Source: an uncultured Lachnospiraceae bacterium (GTDB lineage Bacteria > Bacillota > Clostridia > Lachnospirales > Lachnospiraceae). From it: 7,860 bases of DNA. Of this stretch, positions 1-5,629 are shown in pieces. The notes beneath the pieces were generated by a model. That model was not told where the DNA came from. It made no database searches and worked only from the letters and a program-made list of their open reading frames with translations. A program made the position numbers and the translations under genes. How positions within the stretch are numbered: position 1 is the first letter of the stretch; every line of letters begins with the position of its first letter. The DNA is taken from NCBI GenBank assembly GCA_900313265.1, contig OMRN01000404.1, positions 1 to 7,860 on the forward strand, given 5' to 3'.

Positions 1-1
1 A

Positions 2-154
2 AAGCAGCGCTTCATTGATGAGATTTTCGGCGGATACGAAACCATGGAAGATTTCCAGAACAAAGCCAAGATGCTTATGGATCTGAACAAGACCGGAATG
101 ATTGATGATGAAGAGTACAACAACTACAAGATGAAGCTCATGAGCGAACTGTAA
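2..154 (+). CDS. 3' end of an uncharacterised protein, SHOCT-like C-terminal tail (partial)
   Basis: The window opens inside a gene; the open frame begins at base 2 and ends with TAA at 152-154, leaving the last 50 residues. They are strongly charged and end in a helix-turn-helix-like pattern (LMDLNKTGMIDDEEYNNYK, then MKLMSEL). The order 'leucine helix, Gly-Met-Ile-Asp-Asp-Glu-Glu-Tyr, Lys-rich helix, Leu stop' resembles the SHOCT short C-terminal domain, which is found at the ends of many unrelated bacterial proteins and is not diagnostic of function. The rest of the protein lies outside the window, so I give no function. It is closed by its own terminator at 185-217, so it is probably not cotranscribed with rplU. 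Reading frame confidence is high; domain confidence is low. Confidence 0.7.
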   Translation, partial: KQRFIDEIFGGYETMEDFQNKAKMLMDLNKTGMIDDEEYNNYKMKLMSEL

Positions 155-184
155 TTCATGGCCTTCAAAGAAAGCAAAGTTTTC

Positions 185-217
185 AGGGGTGTGGCAAAAA
201 CCACATCCCCTTTTTTT
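185..217 (+). terminator. Rho-independent terminator of the upstream gene
   Basis: GGGG (186-189) pairs with CCCC (207-210) and TGTGG (190-194) pairs with CCACA (201-205). The T at 206 is bulged and the loop CAAAAA is 6 nt. Seven T residues follow (211-217). It lies 31 bp after the stop codon at 152-154 and isolates that gene from the rplU promoter. Confidence 0.85.
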
Positions 218-310
218 GCACAATATGGCCTTCAAGCGGACACCGAGTTTACACGAGTGTACATTTAAAGGCCAACGCAACGATCGAGTTTGCGTAATTT
301 GAAAATCATG

Positions 311-340
311 TTGACAAAATCTTTACATACATGCTAAAAT
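311..340 (+). promoter_or_regulatory. Sigma-A type promoter of the rplU operon
   Basis: A perfect -35 TTGACA (311-316) is followed after 18 bp by TAAAAT (335-340), a 5/6 match to TATAAT. An extended -10 TG (332-333) sits one base upstream of the hexamer. Transcription should begin near 347, giving an untranslated leader of about 80 nt before rplU. This is the clearest promoter in the left half of the window and fits high, growth-linked expression of ribosomal protein genes. Confidence 0.85.
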
Positions 341-346
341 ATTCGA

Positions 347-429
347 GTATGCCGCATGATGAGGTTTAAGCGTCGAAAAAGCATTCCGGCCACCATAGTC
401 AGCGAGTTTTATTAATAAGGAGGTGCCTT
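347..429 (+). ncRNA. Candidate ribosomal protein L21 leader (5' UTR autoregulatory RNA)
   Basis: This is the untranslated stretch between the predicted start of transcription and the rplU start codon. Firmicutes rplU operons commonly carry a structured L21 leader of about this size in this position (Rfam L21_leader family), thought to let L21 repress its own operon. Seen here: a possible pairing of GCCG (351-354) with CGGC (387-390), extendable by TAT/ATA across a bulge, and a short stem around the ribosome binding site (416-430). The assignment rests mainly on position and length; I could not score it against the covariance model. Confidence 0.5.
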
Positions 430-430
430 A
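416..430 (+). promoter_or_regulatory. rplU ribosome binding site inside a short inverted repeat
   Basis: The Shine-Dalgarno AAGGAGGTG (417-425) leaves 6 nt between AGGAGG and the ATG at 430, which fixes the start. TAAGG (416-420) and CCTTA (426-430) are exact reverse complements around a 5-nt loop AGGTG. Half of the ribosome binding site and the first base of the start codon could therefore be paired. The inverted repeat is seen directly; a regulatory effect is inference. Confidence 0.7.
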
Positions 431-735
431 TGTACGCAATTATAGCAACCGGTGGAAAACAGTATAAAGTTTCCGAAGGAGATGTTATCAAAGTTGAGAA
501 ACTTGCCGCAGAAGCAGGTGACACCATTACTTTTGATAACGTAATTGCCATCAGCGATGATTCTTTAAAGGTTGGTGCTGATGTGGAGAAGTCCAGTGTA
601 TCCGCTACTGTCATGGAACAGGGCAGAGGTAAGAAGGTCATTGTATACAAATACAAGAGAAAATCCGGATACCACAAGAAAAACGGACACAGACAAGCAT
701 ACACTCAGGTAAAGATTGATAAAATCAATGCTTAA
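430..735 (+). CDS. rplU: Large-subunit ribosomal protein L21 (bL21)
   Basis: L21 is a primary 23S rRNA-binding protein of the 50S subunit. The 101-residue product has the usual length and the family's hallmarks: the N-terminal strand [13 protein letters not shown] (residues 2-14), the central acidic GDTITFDNV region (30-38), and the basic C-terminal rRNA-binding segment from [19 protein letters not shown] (68-86) to [11 protein letters not shown] (89-99). The start at 430 is set by a strong ribosome binding site 6 nt upstream, and the frame fills the whole family length. It is the first gene of a tight operon; its stop lies 5 bp before prp. Expression is probably driven by the promoter at 311-340 and may be feedback-controlled through the leader at 347-429. 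Confidence 0.98.
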   Translation: MYAIIATGGKQYKVSEGDVIKVEKLAAEAGDTITFDNVIAISDDSLKVGADVEKSSVSATVMEQGRGKKVIVYKYKRKSGYHKKNGHRQAYTQVKIDKINA

Positions 736-740
736 ATTGT

Positions 741-1061
741 ATGATTCATGTAAGTATTCAAACTCATAACCGGAATATTAAAGCGATTTTCTGTACCGGA
801 CATGCCGGATACGCCGAGGCAGGCGAAGATATTGTCTGCAGCGCCGTTTCGATTCTGTTAATCAATACCGCGAATTCCATTGAGAAATTCACGGATTCAT
901 TTCTCGGATCGGACGAGGATGACGGTGTTTTATCACTTGTTTTAAAAGATGATCTCGATGAAAAAGCTTTGGTTTTACTGGATTCCCTGATTTTGGGACT
1001 TACAACTGTTCAAAATGAATACGGAAATGAGTATTTAGTTGTAGAATATAAGGAGGTGTAA
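741..1061 (+). CDS. prp: Ribosomal-processing cysteine protease Prp
   Basis: Prp (YsxB, former DUF464) removes the N-terminal extension of L27 in Firmicutes, Fusobacteria and relatives, a step essential for working 50S subunits in Staphylococcus aureus. The 106-residue product shows the conserved catalytic pair: His21 in [10 protein letters not shown] (19-28) and Cys33 in [10 protein letters not shown] (30-39), matching H22/C34 of the characterised enzyme. Its substrate is the next gene: L27 begins [14 protein letters not shown], the expected extension and cleavage site. The start codon is 5 bp after the rplU stop and has no visible Shine-Dalgarno (ATTGT precedes the ATG), so translation probably depends on ribosomes finishing rplU. 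That would keep the protease below the level of its ribosomal neighbours. The last three codons carry the ribosome binding site of rpmA. Confidence 0.96.
   Translation: MIHVSIQTHNRNIKAIFCTGHAGYAEAGEDIVCSAVSILLINTANSIEKFTDSFLGSDEDDGVLSLVLKDDLDEKALVLLDSLILGLTTVQNEYGNEYLVVEYKEV
1050..1058 (+). promoter_or_regulatory. rpmA ribosome binding site within the end of prp
   Basis: AAGGAGGTG lies entirely inside the last codons of prp (Lys-Glu-Val before TAA) and 7 nt before the rpmA ATG at 1066. It is the same nine bases used for rplU, so both ribosomal proteins have matched, near-consensus initiation signals while prp between them has none. Confidence 0.85.
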
Positions 1062-1065
1062 ACCG

Positions 1066-1350
1066 ATGTTAAAATTGAACCTTCAATTATTTGCACATAA
1101 AAAGGGAGTTGGTTCCACCAAGAACGGAAGAGACTCCGAGTCCAAGAGACTTGGTGCAAAGAGAGCTGACGGACAGTTTGTAAAGGCCGGAAACATTCTT
1201 TACAGACAGCGCGGGACCAAGATTCATCCCGGTGTTAACGTTGGAATCGGCGGAGATGATACATTATTTGCTTTAACGGACGGCGTTCTTCGTTTTGAGA
1301 GAAAGGGTCGTGACAAAAAGCAGGCAAGTGTATATCCGGTAGAGAAATAA
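1066..1350 (+). CDS. rpmA: Large-subunit ribosomal protein L27 with cleavable N-terminal extension
   Basis: L27 sits near the peptidyl transferase centre, where its mature N-terminus reaches the tRNA ends. The 94-residue precursor starts MLKLNLQLF (1-9) followed by [19 protein letters not shown] (10-28). Residues 1-9 match the Firmicutes extension cut by Prp between Phe9 and Ala10. The conserved core follows: [19 protein letters not shown] (28-46), [14 protein letters not shown] (47-60), and the C-terminal [16 protein letters not shown] (67-82). The strong ribosome binding site 7 nt upstream supports this start over any internal one, which would lose the extension. prp lies directly upstream, and a terminator (1364-1395) closes the three-gene unit. 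Confidence 0.98.
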   Translation: MLKLNLQLFAHKKGVGSTKNGRDSESKRLGAKRADGQFVKAGNILYRQRGTKIHPGVNVGIGGDDTLFALTDGVLRFERKGRDKKQASVYPVEK

Positions 1351-1363
1351 TTAACGCAAGTTC

Positions 1364-1396
1364 AAAAGCCTCAAATCGCCAGATTTGGGGCTTTTT
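1364..1396 (+). terminator. Rho-independent terminator after rpmA
   Basis: Bases 1364-1377 (AAAAGCCTCAAATC) pair with 1382-1395 (GATTTGGGGCTTTT) across 14 base pairs with one T-G wobble and a 4-nt loop GCCA. The descending arm ends in TTTTT (1392-1396). It should end much of the rplU-prp-rpmA transcript 31 bp before the obgE start codon. Confidence 0.88.
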
Positions 1397-1427
1397 ATAC
1401 GTATACGGCGAATACAGGTAATTAACT

Positions 1428-2765
1428 ATGTTTGCAGACAGAGCGAAAATTTATGTTCGAAGCGGAAAGGGTGGTGACGGTCATGTCTCCTTCCGCAGAG
1501 AGAAATATGTACCGGACGGCGGTCCGGACGGCGGTGACGGCGGAAACGGCGGCAGCGTCATTCTGCGCGTTGACAAAGGCAGGAATACCCTGGCCGATTA
1601 TCGTCACGTGCGTAAATACTGTGCCGAAAACGGCGAAGACGGCGGAAAAAGAAACTGCCGCGGCAAAAACGGAAAAGATATTATTTTAAAAGTTCCGGAA
1701 GGCACTGTGGTCAAAGAATTCAATTCCGGCAAGGTTATTGTCGATATGTCCGGTGATACGACCGAATTCGTGCTTTTAAAAGGCGGAAAAGGCGGGAACG
1801 GAAACCAGCATTATGCGACAGCATCCATGCAGGCTCCGAAATATGCCCAGCCCGGCCAGCCTTTTAAAGAACTGGATTTGTTCCTGGAACTGAAACTGAT
1901 AGCCGATGTCGGATTGATTGGTTTTCCAAATGTCGGCAAATCCACATTTTTATCGAGAACGACCAATGCAAAACCGGAAATTGCCAATTATCATTTCACA
2001 ACAATCAATCCTCATCTGGGTGTTGTTGATTTAAAAAACGGTGACGGTTTTGTCATGGCGGATCTGCCCGGTCTGATTGAAGGAGCAGGTGAAGGAGCAG
2101 GACTCGGCCATCAGTTTCTTCGTCACATCGAAAGAACCAGACTTTTAATTCATGTGGTTGATGCCGCATCCGTTGAGGGAAGGGATCCCATTGAGGATAT
2201 CGAAACCATCAACAAAGAGCTTGCCGTATACAGCGAGGATTTGGCAAAACGTCCGCAGGTTATTGCCGCGAATAAAATCGATGCGGTTGTAAATGATCGC
2301 GAAGCCGTTGATTTAGACGAAAACGGCGAGCTGATTTACGCAGACGCAAACGATCCCATTCAGAAATTAAAAGAACATTACGAGCCGCTCGGCATACCTG
2401 TTTTTCCAATCAGCGGAGTTACCGGAGAAGGTGTGGAAGAACTGCTTTATTATGTTGCAGACCGTTTAAAGACGCTTGACGATACTCCTGTTACCTTCTC
2501 GCAGGAATTCGATCCGGAATTCGAAATGGCTGCATCCAGCCTGCCGTTTGATGTTTATTTCGACGAAGCTGCCAAAGAATTCGTAATCGAAGGACCGAGA
2601 ATCGAGAAAATGCTCGGATACACCAATCTGGATTCCGAAAAAGGATTTGCCTTTTTCCAGCGCTTTTTAAAGGATAACGGAATCCTTGAAGAACTCGAAA
2701 ATCTAGGCATTAAAGAAGGCGATACCGTGCGCATGTACGGCTTTTCGTTTGACTATTATCCCTGA
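1428..2765 (+). CDS. obgE: Obg-family GTPase ObgE/CgtA
   Basis: Obg is an essential GTPase that binds the 50S subunit during late assembly and links it to (p)ppGpp and nutrient state. All three domains of the 445-residue product are visible. The glycine-rich Obg fold (about 1-158) includes RSGKGGDGHVSFRREKYVP (11-29) and the repeated Gly-Gly turns at 31-42. The GTPase domain has G1 GFPNVGKST (165-173), switch-I TTINPHLG (191-198), G3 DLPG (212-215), G4 NKID (282-285) and a G5-like ISGVTGEG (328-335). The C-terminal OCT domain (about 372-442) contains VIEGPRIEKML (386-396) and ends DTVRMYGFSFDYYP (432-445). The ATG at 1428 starts exactly at the family N-terminus (MFADRAKIYV), although only a weak CAGG lies 9 nt upstream. 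No promoter is visible in the 31 bp after the rpmA terminator, so transcription probably comes by readthrough. Confidence 0.98.
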   Translation: MFADRAKIYVRSGKGGDGHVSFRREKYVPDGGPDGGDGGNGGSVILRVDKGRNTLADYRHVRKYCAENGEDGGKRNCRGKNGKDIILKVPEGTVVKEFNSGKVIVDMSGDTTEFVLLKGGKGGNGNQHYATASMQAPKYAQPGQPFKELDLFLELKLIADVGLIGFPNVGKSTFLSRTTNAKPEIANYHFTTINPHLGVVDLKNGDGFVMADLPGLIEGAGEGAGLGHQFLRHIERTRLLIHVVDAASVEGRDPIEDIETINKELAVYSEDLAKRPQVIAANKIDAVVNDREAVDLDENGELIYADANDPIQKLKEHYEPLGIPVFPISGVTGEGVEELLYYVADRLKTLDDTPVTFSQEFDPEFEMAASSLPFDVYFDEAAKEFVIEGPRIEKMLGYTNLDSEKGFAFFQRFLKDNGILEELENLGIKEGDTVRMYGFSFDYYP

Positions 2766-2868
2766 TTTTCATCAATTATGCGATAATAAATAATATTTCT
2801 GTTTTTGAAATTTTATTCTTCTTTATTTATCGGATTTCATTCTATTTTGAGGAGTACGGAGGATTATC

Positions 2869-3165
2869 ATGACATTAACAAGCAAACAGCGTGCTTATTT
2901 AAGAGGTCTTTCCAATCATCTGGAAGCTTTGTTTCAAATCGGCAAATCATCGCTTACGCCGGAAGTAACAGATGCTGTATCGGAAGCATTTAATACAAAC
3001 GAACTGATTAAAGTTTCCGTTTTAAAAAACTGTACGGACGATCCGAAAGAACTTGGCACGATACTGGCGGAGCGAACCGGCTCGACCATGGTTTGCACCA
3101 TCGGAAAAAAGATTGTTCTTTACAAACCGGATAAAAAAGAGCCGCAGATTGTTCTGCCAAAGTGA
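2869..3165 (+). CDS. yhbY: YhbY/YqeI-type CRM-domain ribosome assembly RNA-binding protein
   Basis: The 98-residue protein is a single CRM domain (CRS1_YhbY family), a small RNA-binding fold linked to 50S assembly. Matches to the family run its full length: LTSKQRAYLRGLSNHLEALFQIGKSSLT (3-30), then ELIKVSVLKN (45-54), then RTGSTMVCTIGKKIVLYKP (69-87). The conserved loop is GKSS (25-28); most members have a final glycine there (GxxG), so Ser28 is a small departure. The start is supported by GGAGG (2858-2862) 6 nt upstream. The gene follows obgE after 103 bp and is followed by nadD-yqeK after 9 bp. A weak extended -10 (TG at 2779-2780, GATAAT at 2782-2787) lies in the upstream gap without a recognisable -35. 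Confidence 0.94.
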   Translation: MTLTSKQRAYLRGLSNHLEALFQIGKSSLTPEVTDAVSEAFNTNELIKVSVLKNCTDDPKELGTILAERTGSTMVCTIGKKIVLYKPDKKEPQIVLPK

Positions 3166-3174
3166 GGAAATCCT

Positions 3175-4374
3175 ATGAAAATCGGCATTATGGGCGGAAC
3201 TTTCGATCCCATTCATAACGGTCATTTATACATAGCCAAACGCGCGAAGAAAGAGTTTTCCCTCGATAAGGTTCTCTTTATTCCGACAGGCGTTTCTTAT
3301 ATGAAAACAGGCGTTTCAAAAGCGGAACACCGCTATGAAATGGTGCGTCTGGCAATAAAAGATTATCCCGATTTCGAAATCAGTGATCTGGAAGTTTTCC
3401 GGGGTGGAAATACCTATACATTCGAAACACTCGAAGAACTGAAGAAAATTTATCCCGGCGCAAAACTTTATTTTATCATCGGAACGGATACGCTTTTCAT
3501 GCTGGAAAAATGGCGAAATGTTGAATCGATTTTTGCAAGCGCAACCATCCTGGTTGCTGACCGGGAAGGTGACGGCAGAGATAAGCAGAGCAAAAAAGCG
3601 GATGAACTGAAGAAAAAATACGATGCCAGAATCAAATTTATGAAAGCGGAACCGTATAACATTTCCGCAACACTTCTTCGTGCATCGTTCAAAATTCCTT
3701 CGCCCGCATACCGCATTAAACCGGACTGTCCGGAACTTGTGGCAAAATATGCCGAAGAACATGAACTTTACTCGCAGTTTCCGATGAACGACGATGAAAT
3801 ATTAGAACTTCTGAAACTGGATTTAAAGCCAAAAAGATTGGTTCATTCTCTTGGTGTGCGCGATACTGCCGTTGAACTGGCCGAAATTCATCATCTGGAT
3901 GTCGACAAAGCCCGCAGAGCGGCTCTTCTTCATGACTGTGCGAAATATTTAAGCCTGGATGATAAAATTAAGCTTTGCCAAGAATACGATTATCCGGTAT
4001 CATCCCTCGAACTGGATAACCCCGAACTTTTACACGCAAAAGCAGGAGCTGCACTGGCCACCGAAAAATACGGTGTGACAGACCCCGAAATCCTCGATGC
4101 CATCCGGTACCATACCACCGGGAAACCGAACATGTCACCTCTAACACTCGTGATTTTTATCTCGGATTACATTGAACCCGGACGTTCACACAGCCCGAGA
4201 TTAAATGATTTCAGGGTACTGGCCAAAGAAAATCTCGCAAAATGCGCTGCATGCATTTTAGAAGAAACCTGTATTTATTTGGAACAGCGGCCGAATAACA
4301 AAACAAAAGCGATTGATCCGACCACGAAACAGTCGTATGAATTCTATAAAATTTATCTTGAAGCAGGAGAGTAA
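3175..4374 (+). CDS. nadD: NadD-YqeK fusion: nicotinate-nucleotide adenylyltransferase plus HD-domain Ap4A hydrolase
   Basis: One 399-codon frame joins two enzymes. Residues 1-202 are NadD, which adenylylates nicotinate mononucleotide with ATP in NAD synthesis: the nucleotidyltransferase motif GGTFDPIHNGH (7-17), FIIGTDTLFMLEKW (100-113), and the ISATLLR motif (163-169) that corresponds to the usual ISxTxIR. Residues 204-399 match YqeK, an HD-type phosphohydrolase that splits diadenosine tetraphosphate symmetrically. Its metal ligands are visible as His224 (RLVHSLGV), His253-Asp254 (LLHDCAK), His287 (LLHAKAG), His313 (RYHTTG) and Asp331 (ISDYIEPGR). The enzymes are separate adjacent genes in Bacillus subtilis. 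Met204, at the junction, has no ribosome binding site, so separate translation of YqeK seems unlikely. A GAGG (3164-3167) overlapping the yhbY stop sets the start. Both active sites look intact. Confidence 0.95.
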   Translation: MKIGIMGGTFDPIHNGHLYIAKRAKKEFSLDKVLFIPTGVSYMKTGVSKAEHRYEMVRLAIKDYPDFEISDLEVFRGGNTYTFETLEELKKIYPGAKLYFIIGTDTLFMLEKWRNVESIFASATILVADREGDGRDKQSKKADELKKKYDARIKFMKAEPYNISATLLRASFKIPSPAYRIKPDCPELVAKYAEEHELYSQFPMNDDEILELLKLDLKPKRLVHSLGVRDTAVELAEIHHLDVDKARRAALLHDCAKYLSLDDKIKLCQEYDYPVSSLELDNPELLHAKAGAALATEKYGVTDPEILDAIRYHTTGKPNMSPLTLVIFISDYIEPGRSHSPRLNDFRVLAKENLAKCAACILEETCIYLEQRPNNKTKAIDPTTKQSYEFYKIYLEAGE

Positions 4375-4380
4375 GCGTAT

Positions 4381-4737
4381 ATGGACGTAAAAGAAAGCAC
4401 ACTCGAGGCCGTTCGGATTCTGTCCGAAAAACTCGGTAAAGATATCATTGTACTGGATATTCATGAAGTATCCGTTATCGGTGATTATTTCGTCATTGCC
4501 ACAGGCAAAAACCAAAACCACGTCAAATCCCTTTCGGATTATGTCGAGGAAGGCCTTGCCAAGAAGCAGATTTATTCAAAGCAGGTTGAAGGATATGCCA
4601 ATGCCAACTGGATTTTAATGGATTACGGCGATTTCATTATTCATCTTTTTGATGCGGACAGCAGGGCATATTATGATTTGGAACGCATCTGGCGCGATGC
4701 AAAATCTTATACGGATGAGGAATTCTTACGCTCGTAA
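4381..4737 (+). CDS. rsfS: Ribosomal silencing factor RsfS (Iojap/YbeB family)
   Basis: RsfS binds L14 on the 50S subunit and blocks joining to 30S, lowering translation during starvation. The 118-residue product has the family's length and motifs: DIIVLDIHEVSVIGDYFVIATG (21-42), the EG at 70-71 before ANWILMDYGDFIIHLFD (75-91), and the signature R-AYYDLERIWRDA (95-107). An AGGAG (4365-4369) in the end of the preceding gene lies 11 nt before the ATG, a slightly long spacing, but no better start exists in the frame. The start is 6 bp after the nadD-yqeK stop, so the genes are almost certainly cotranscribed. This order is the widespread nadD-yqeK-rsfS cluster. Confidence 0.97.
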   Translation: MDVKESTLEAVRILSEKLGKDIIVLDIHEVSVIGDYFVIATGKNQNHVKSLSDYVEEGLAKKQIYSKQVEGYANANWILMDYGDFIIHLFDADSRAYYDLERIWRDAKSYTDEEFLRS

Positions 4738-4753
4738 ACCTTATTAAGCACAC

Positions 4754-4786
4754 AAAAACGACGGATTCATCAAATCCGTCGTTTTT
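4754..4786. terminator. Bidirectional terminator between rsfS and lexA
   Basis: AAAAACGACGGATT (4754-4767) and its exact reverse complement (4773-4786) form a 14-bp perfect stem with a 5-nt loop CATCA. The top strand ends in five T and, because the ascending arm begins with five A, the bottom strand does too. It can end the obgE-to-rsfS transcript on the plus strand and the convergent lexA transcript on the minus strand. Confidence 0.9.
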
Positions 4787-4861
4787 CACATTTTATTCTG
4801 ATATAATTATTCTTTCTGTTCCTGTCAGCCCGGGATTTTAATCTGCAACAAACAAAACGAA

Positions 4862-5488
4862 TTATTTTCTGGAATTGTAAAGACGGAATACACCGAACAC
4901 CTTTCCGAGAATCTGCACATCATCCACAATAATCGGATCCATAGTATCGTTTTCCGGCTGCAGACGATAATGTCCGTTTTCTTTATAAAATGTCTTTACG
5001 GTTGCGGAATCTTCAACCAGGGCAACTACCGTATCTCCGTTTTCCGCCGAATCGCATTTCTGAACAAAAATGGAATCCCCGTTAAAAATCCCTGCATTAA
5101 TCATGCTGTCGCCTTTCACCTTCAGAGCAAATGTTTCCGAATTGGGAACCAGTTCCATGGGAATAGGGAAGTAGCCGATAATATTGTCTTCCGCCAGAAT
5201 CGGCTGTCCGGCAGCAACCGTGCCGACAATGGGAATGGATGTCATTTCGGTGCGAACCTGCTGGAACGAATCGTCCACAATTTCAATAGCCCTCGGCTTC
5301 GTGGGATCCTTACGAATGTATCCGTTCTTCTCAAGCGTTTCAAGGTGTGCAAAAACGGAAGATGTGGATTTTAAATGAACGGCATCGCAGATTTCGCGAA
5401 CCGAAGGCGGATAACCTTTCTTTAATACAACTTCTTTCATATAATCCAGAATTTCCTGCTGTTTGGCACTGATTTTTCCTTTCGCCAT
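4862..5488 (-). CDS. lexA: SOS-response repressor LexA
   Basis: LexA represses DNA-damage genes and cleaves itself when RecA filaments form. The 208-residue product has the N-terminal winged helix-turn-helix (LSTKQ-like ISAKQQEILDYMKE at 6-19; recognition region SVREICDAVHLKSTSSVFAHL at 29-49). Its self-cleavage site is Ala93-Gly94 in VGTVAAGQPI (88-97), followed by the peptidase S24 domain with Ser128 in KGDSM (125-129) and Lys165 in ATVKTF (162-167). All catalytic residues are present. On the minus strand, GGGAGG (5498-5503) lies 9 nt before the ATG. An ATG five bases upstream is out of frame. The gene faces the yneA-like gene across a shared regulatory spacer containing LexA-box-like sites, so autoregulation is expected. 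Confidence 0.98.
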   Translation of the reverse strand: MAKGKISAKQQEILDYMKEVVLKKGYPPSVREICDAVHLKSTSSVFAHLETLEKNGYIRKDPTKPRAIEIVDDSFQQVRTEMTSIPIVGTVAAGQPILAEDNIIGYFPIPMELVPNSETFALKVKGDSMINAGIFNGDSIFVQKCDSAENGDTVVALVEDSATVKTFYKENGHYRLQPENDTMDPIIVDDVQILGKVFGVFRLYNSRK

Positions 5489-5553
5489 ATCATAAATCCT
5501 CCCGTAATATAGTATATTTCCGGTTTAAAACCGTGTGTATTTCCTGTTCCCTG

Positions 5554-5582
5554 ATTATAGAATAACACAGCAAATCCGAAAA
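5554..5582 (-). promoter_or_regulatory. Probable lexA promoter
   Basis: On the minus strand a perfect TATAAT (plus-strand 5554-5559) lies 17 bp downstream of a poor -35, TTTTCG (5577-5582). Transcription would start near 5547, giving a leader of about 59 nt. The weak -35 lies 2 bp from LexA-like box A (5585-5598), so bound LexA should hinder polymerase. The -10 is convincing; the -35 is not. Confidence 0.55.
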
Positions 5583-5584
5583 AG

Positions 5585-5598
5585 CAAACATATATTCC
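5585..5598. promoter_or_regulatory. LexA-box-like site A, lexA side
   Basis: CAAACATATATTCC, compared with the Bacillus-type consensus CGAACRNRYGTTYG, differs at positions 2, 10 and 14 and keeps the left AAC and right TTC. It lies just upstream of the lexA -35 and shares its last base with site B. Confidence 0.5.
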
Positions 5599-5611
5599 AA
5601 AAATTTGTTCG
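5598..5611. promoter_or_regulatory. LexA-box-like site B, lexA side
   Basis: CAAAAATTTGTTCG has a perfect right half-site GTTCG and a degenerate left half. Read on the minus strand it begins CGAAC. Its centre is 13 bp from site A, and the ten bases ATTTGTTCGA (5603-5612) recur exactly at 5683-5692 in site E. Confidence 0.5.
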
Positions 5612-5629
5612 ATTTTTTTCACGAAACTG

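Noticed and set aside
399..704. Minus-strand open frame opposite rplU (101 codons)
   Set aside because: It mirrors rplU and overlaps its ribosome binding site; the composition is that of a reverse-strand shadow.
1510..1560. GACGGCGGT-type tandem repeats in obgE as a possible nucleotide repeat element
   Set aside because: They encode the conserved Gly-rich turns of the Obg domain (residues 31-42), so protein sequence explains them.
2805..2829. TTGAAA with TATTTA upstream of yhbY as a promoter
   Set aside because: The spacing is only 13 bp and the -10 match is poor.
3316..3762. Minus-strand open frame opposite the NadD half (148 codons)
   Set aside because: It is Phe/Cys/Arg-rich with no domain pattern, overlaps a conserved enzyme completely and has no promoter. 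It is a shadow frame.
4802..4807. TATAAT in the rsfS-lexA gap as a plus-strand promoter
   Set aside because: No -35 lies 16-19 bp upstream, and transcription would only run antisense into lexA. Such AT-rich hexamers are common here by chance.
4970..5374. Plus-strand open frame opposite lexA (134 codons)
   Set aside because: It is antisense to a full-length, unmistakable LexA, has no family resemblance and no ribosome binding site. It is a shadow of lexA codon usage.
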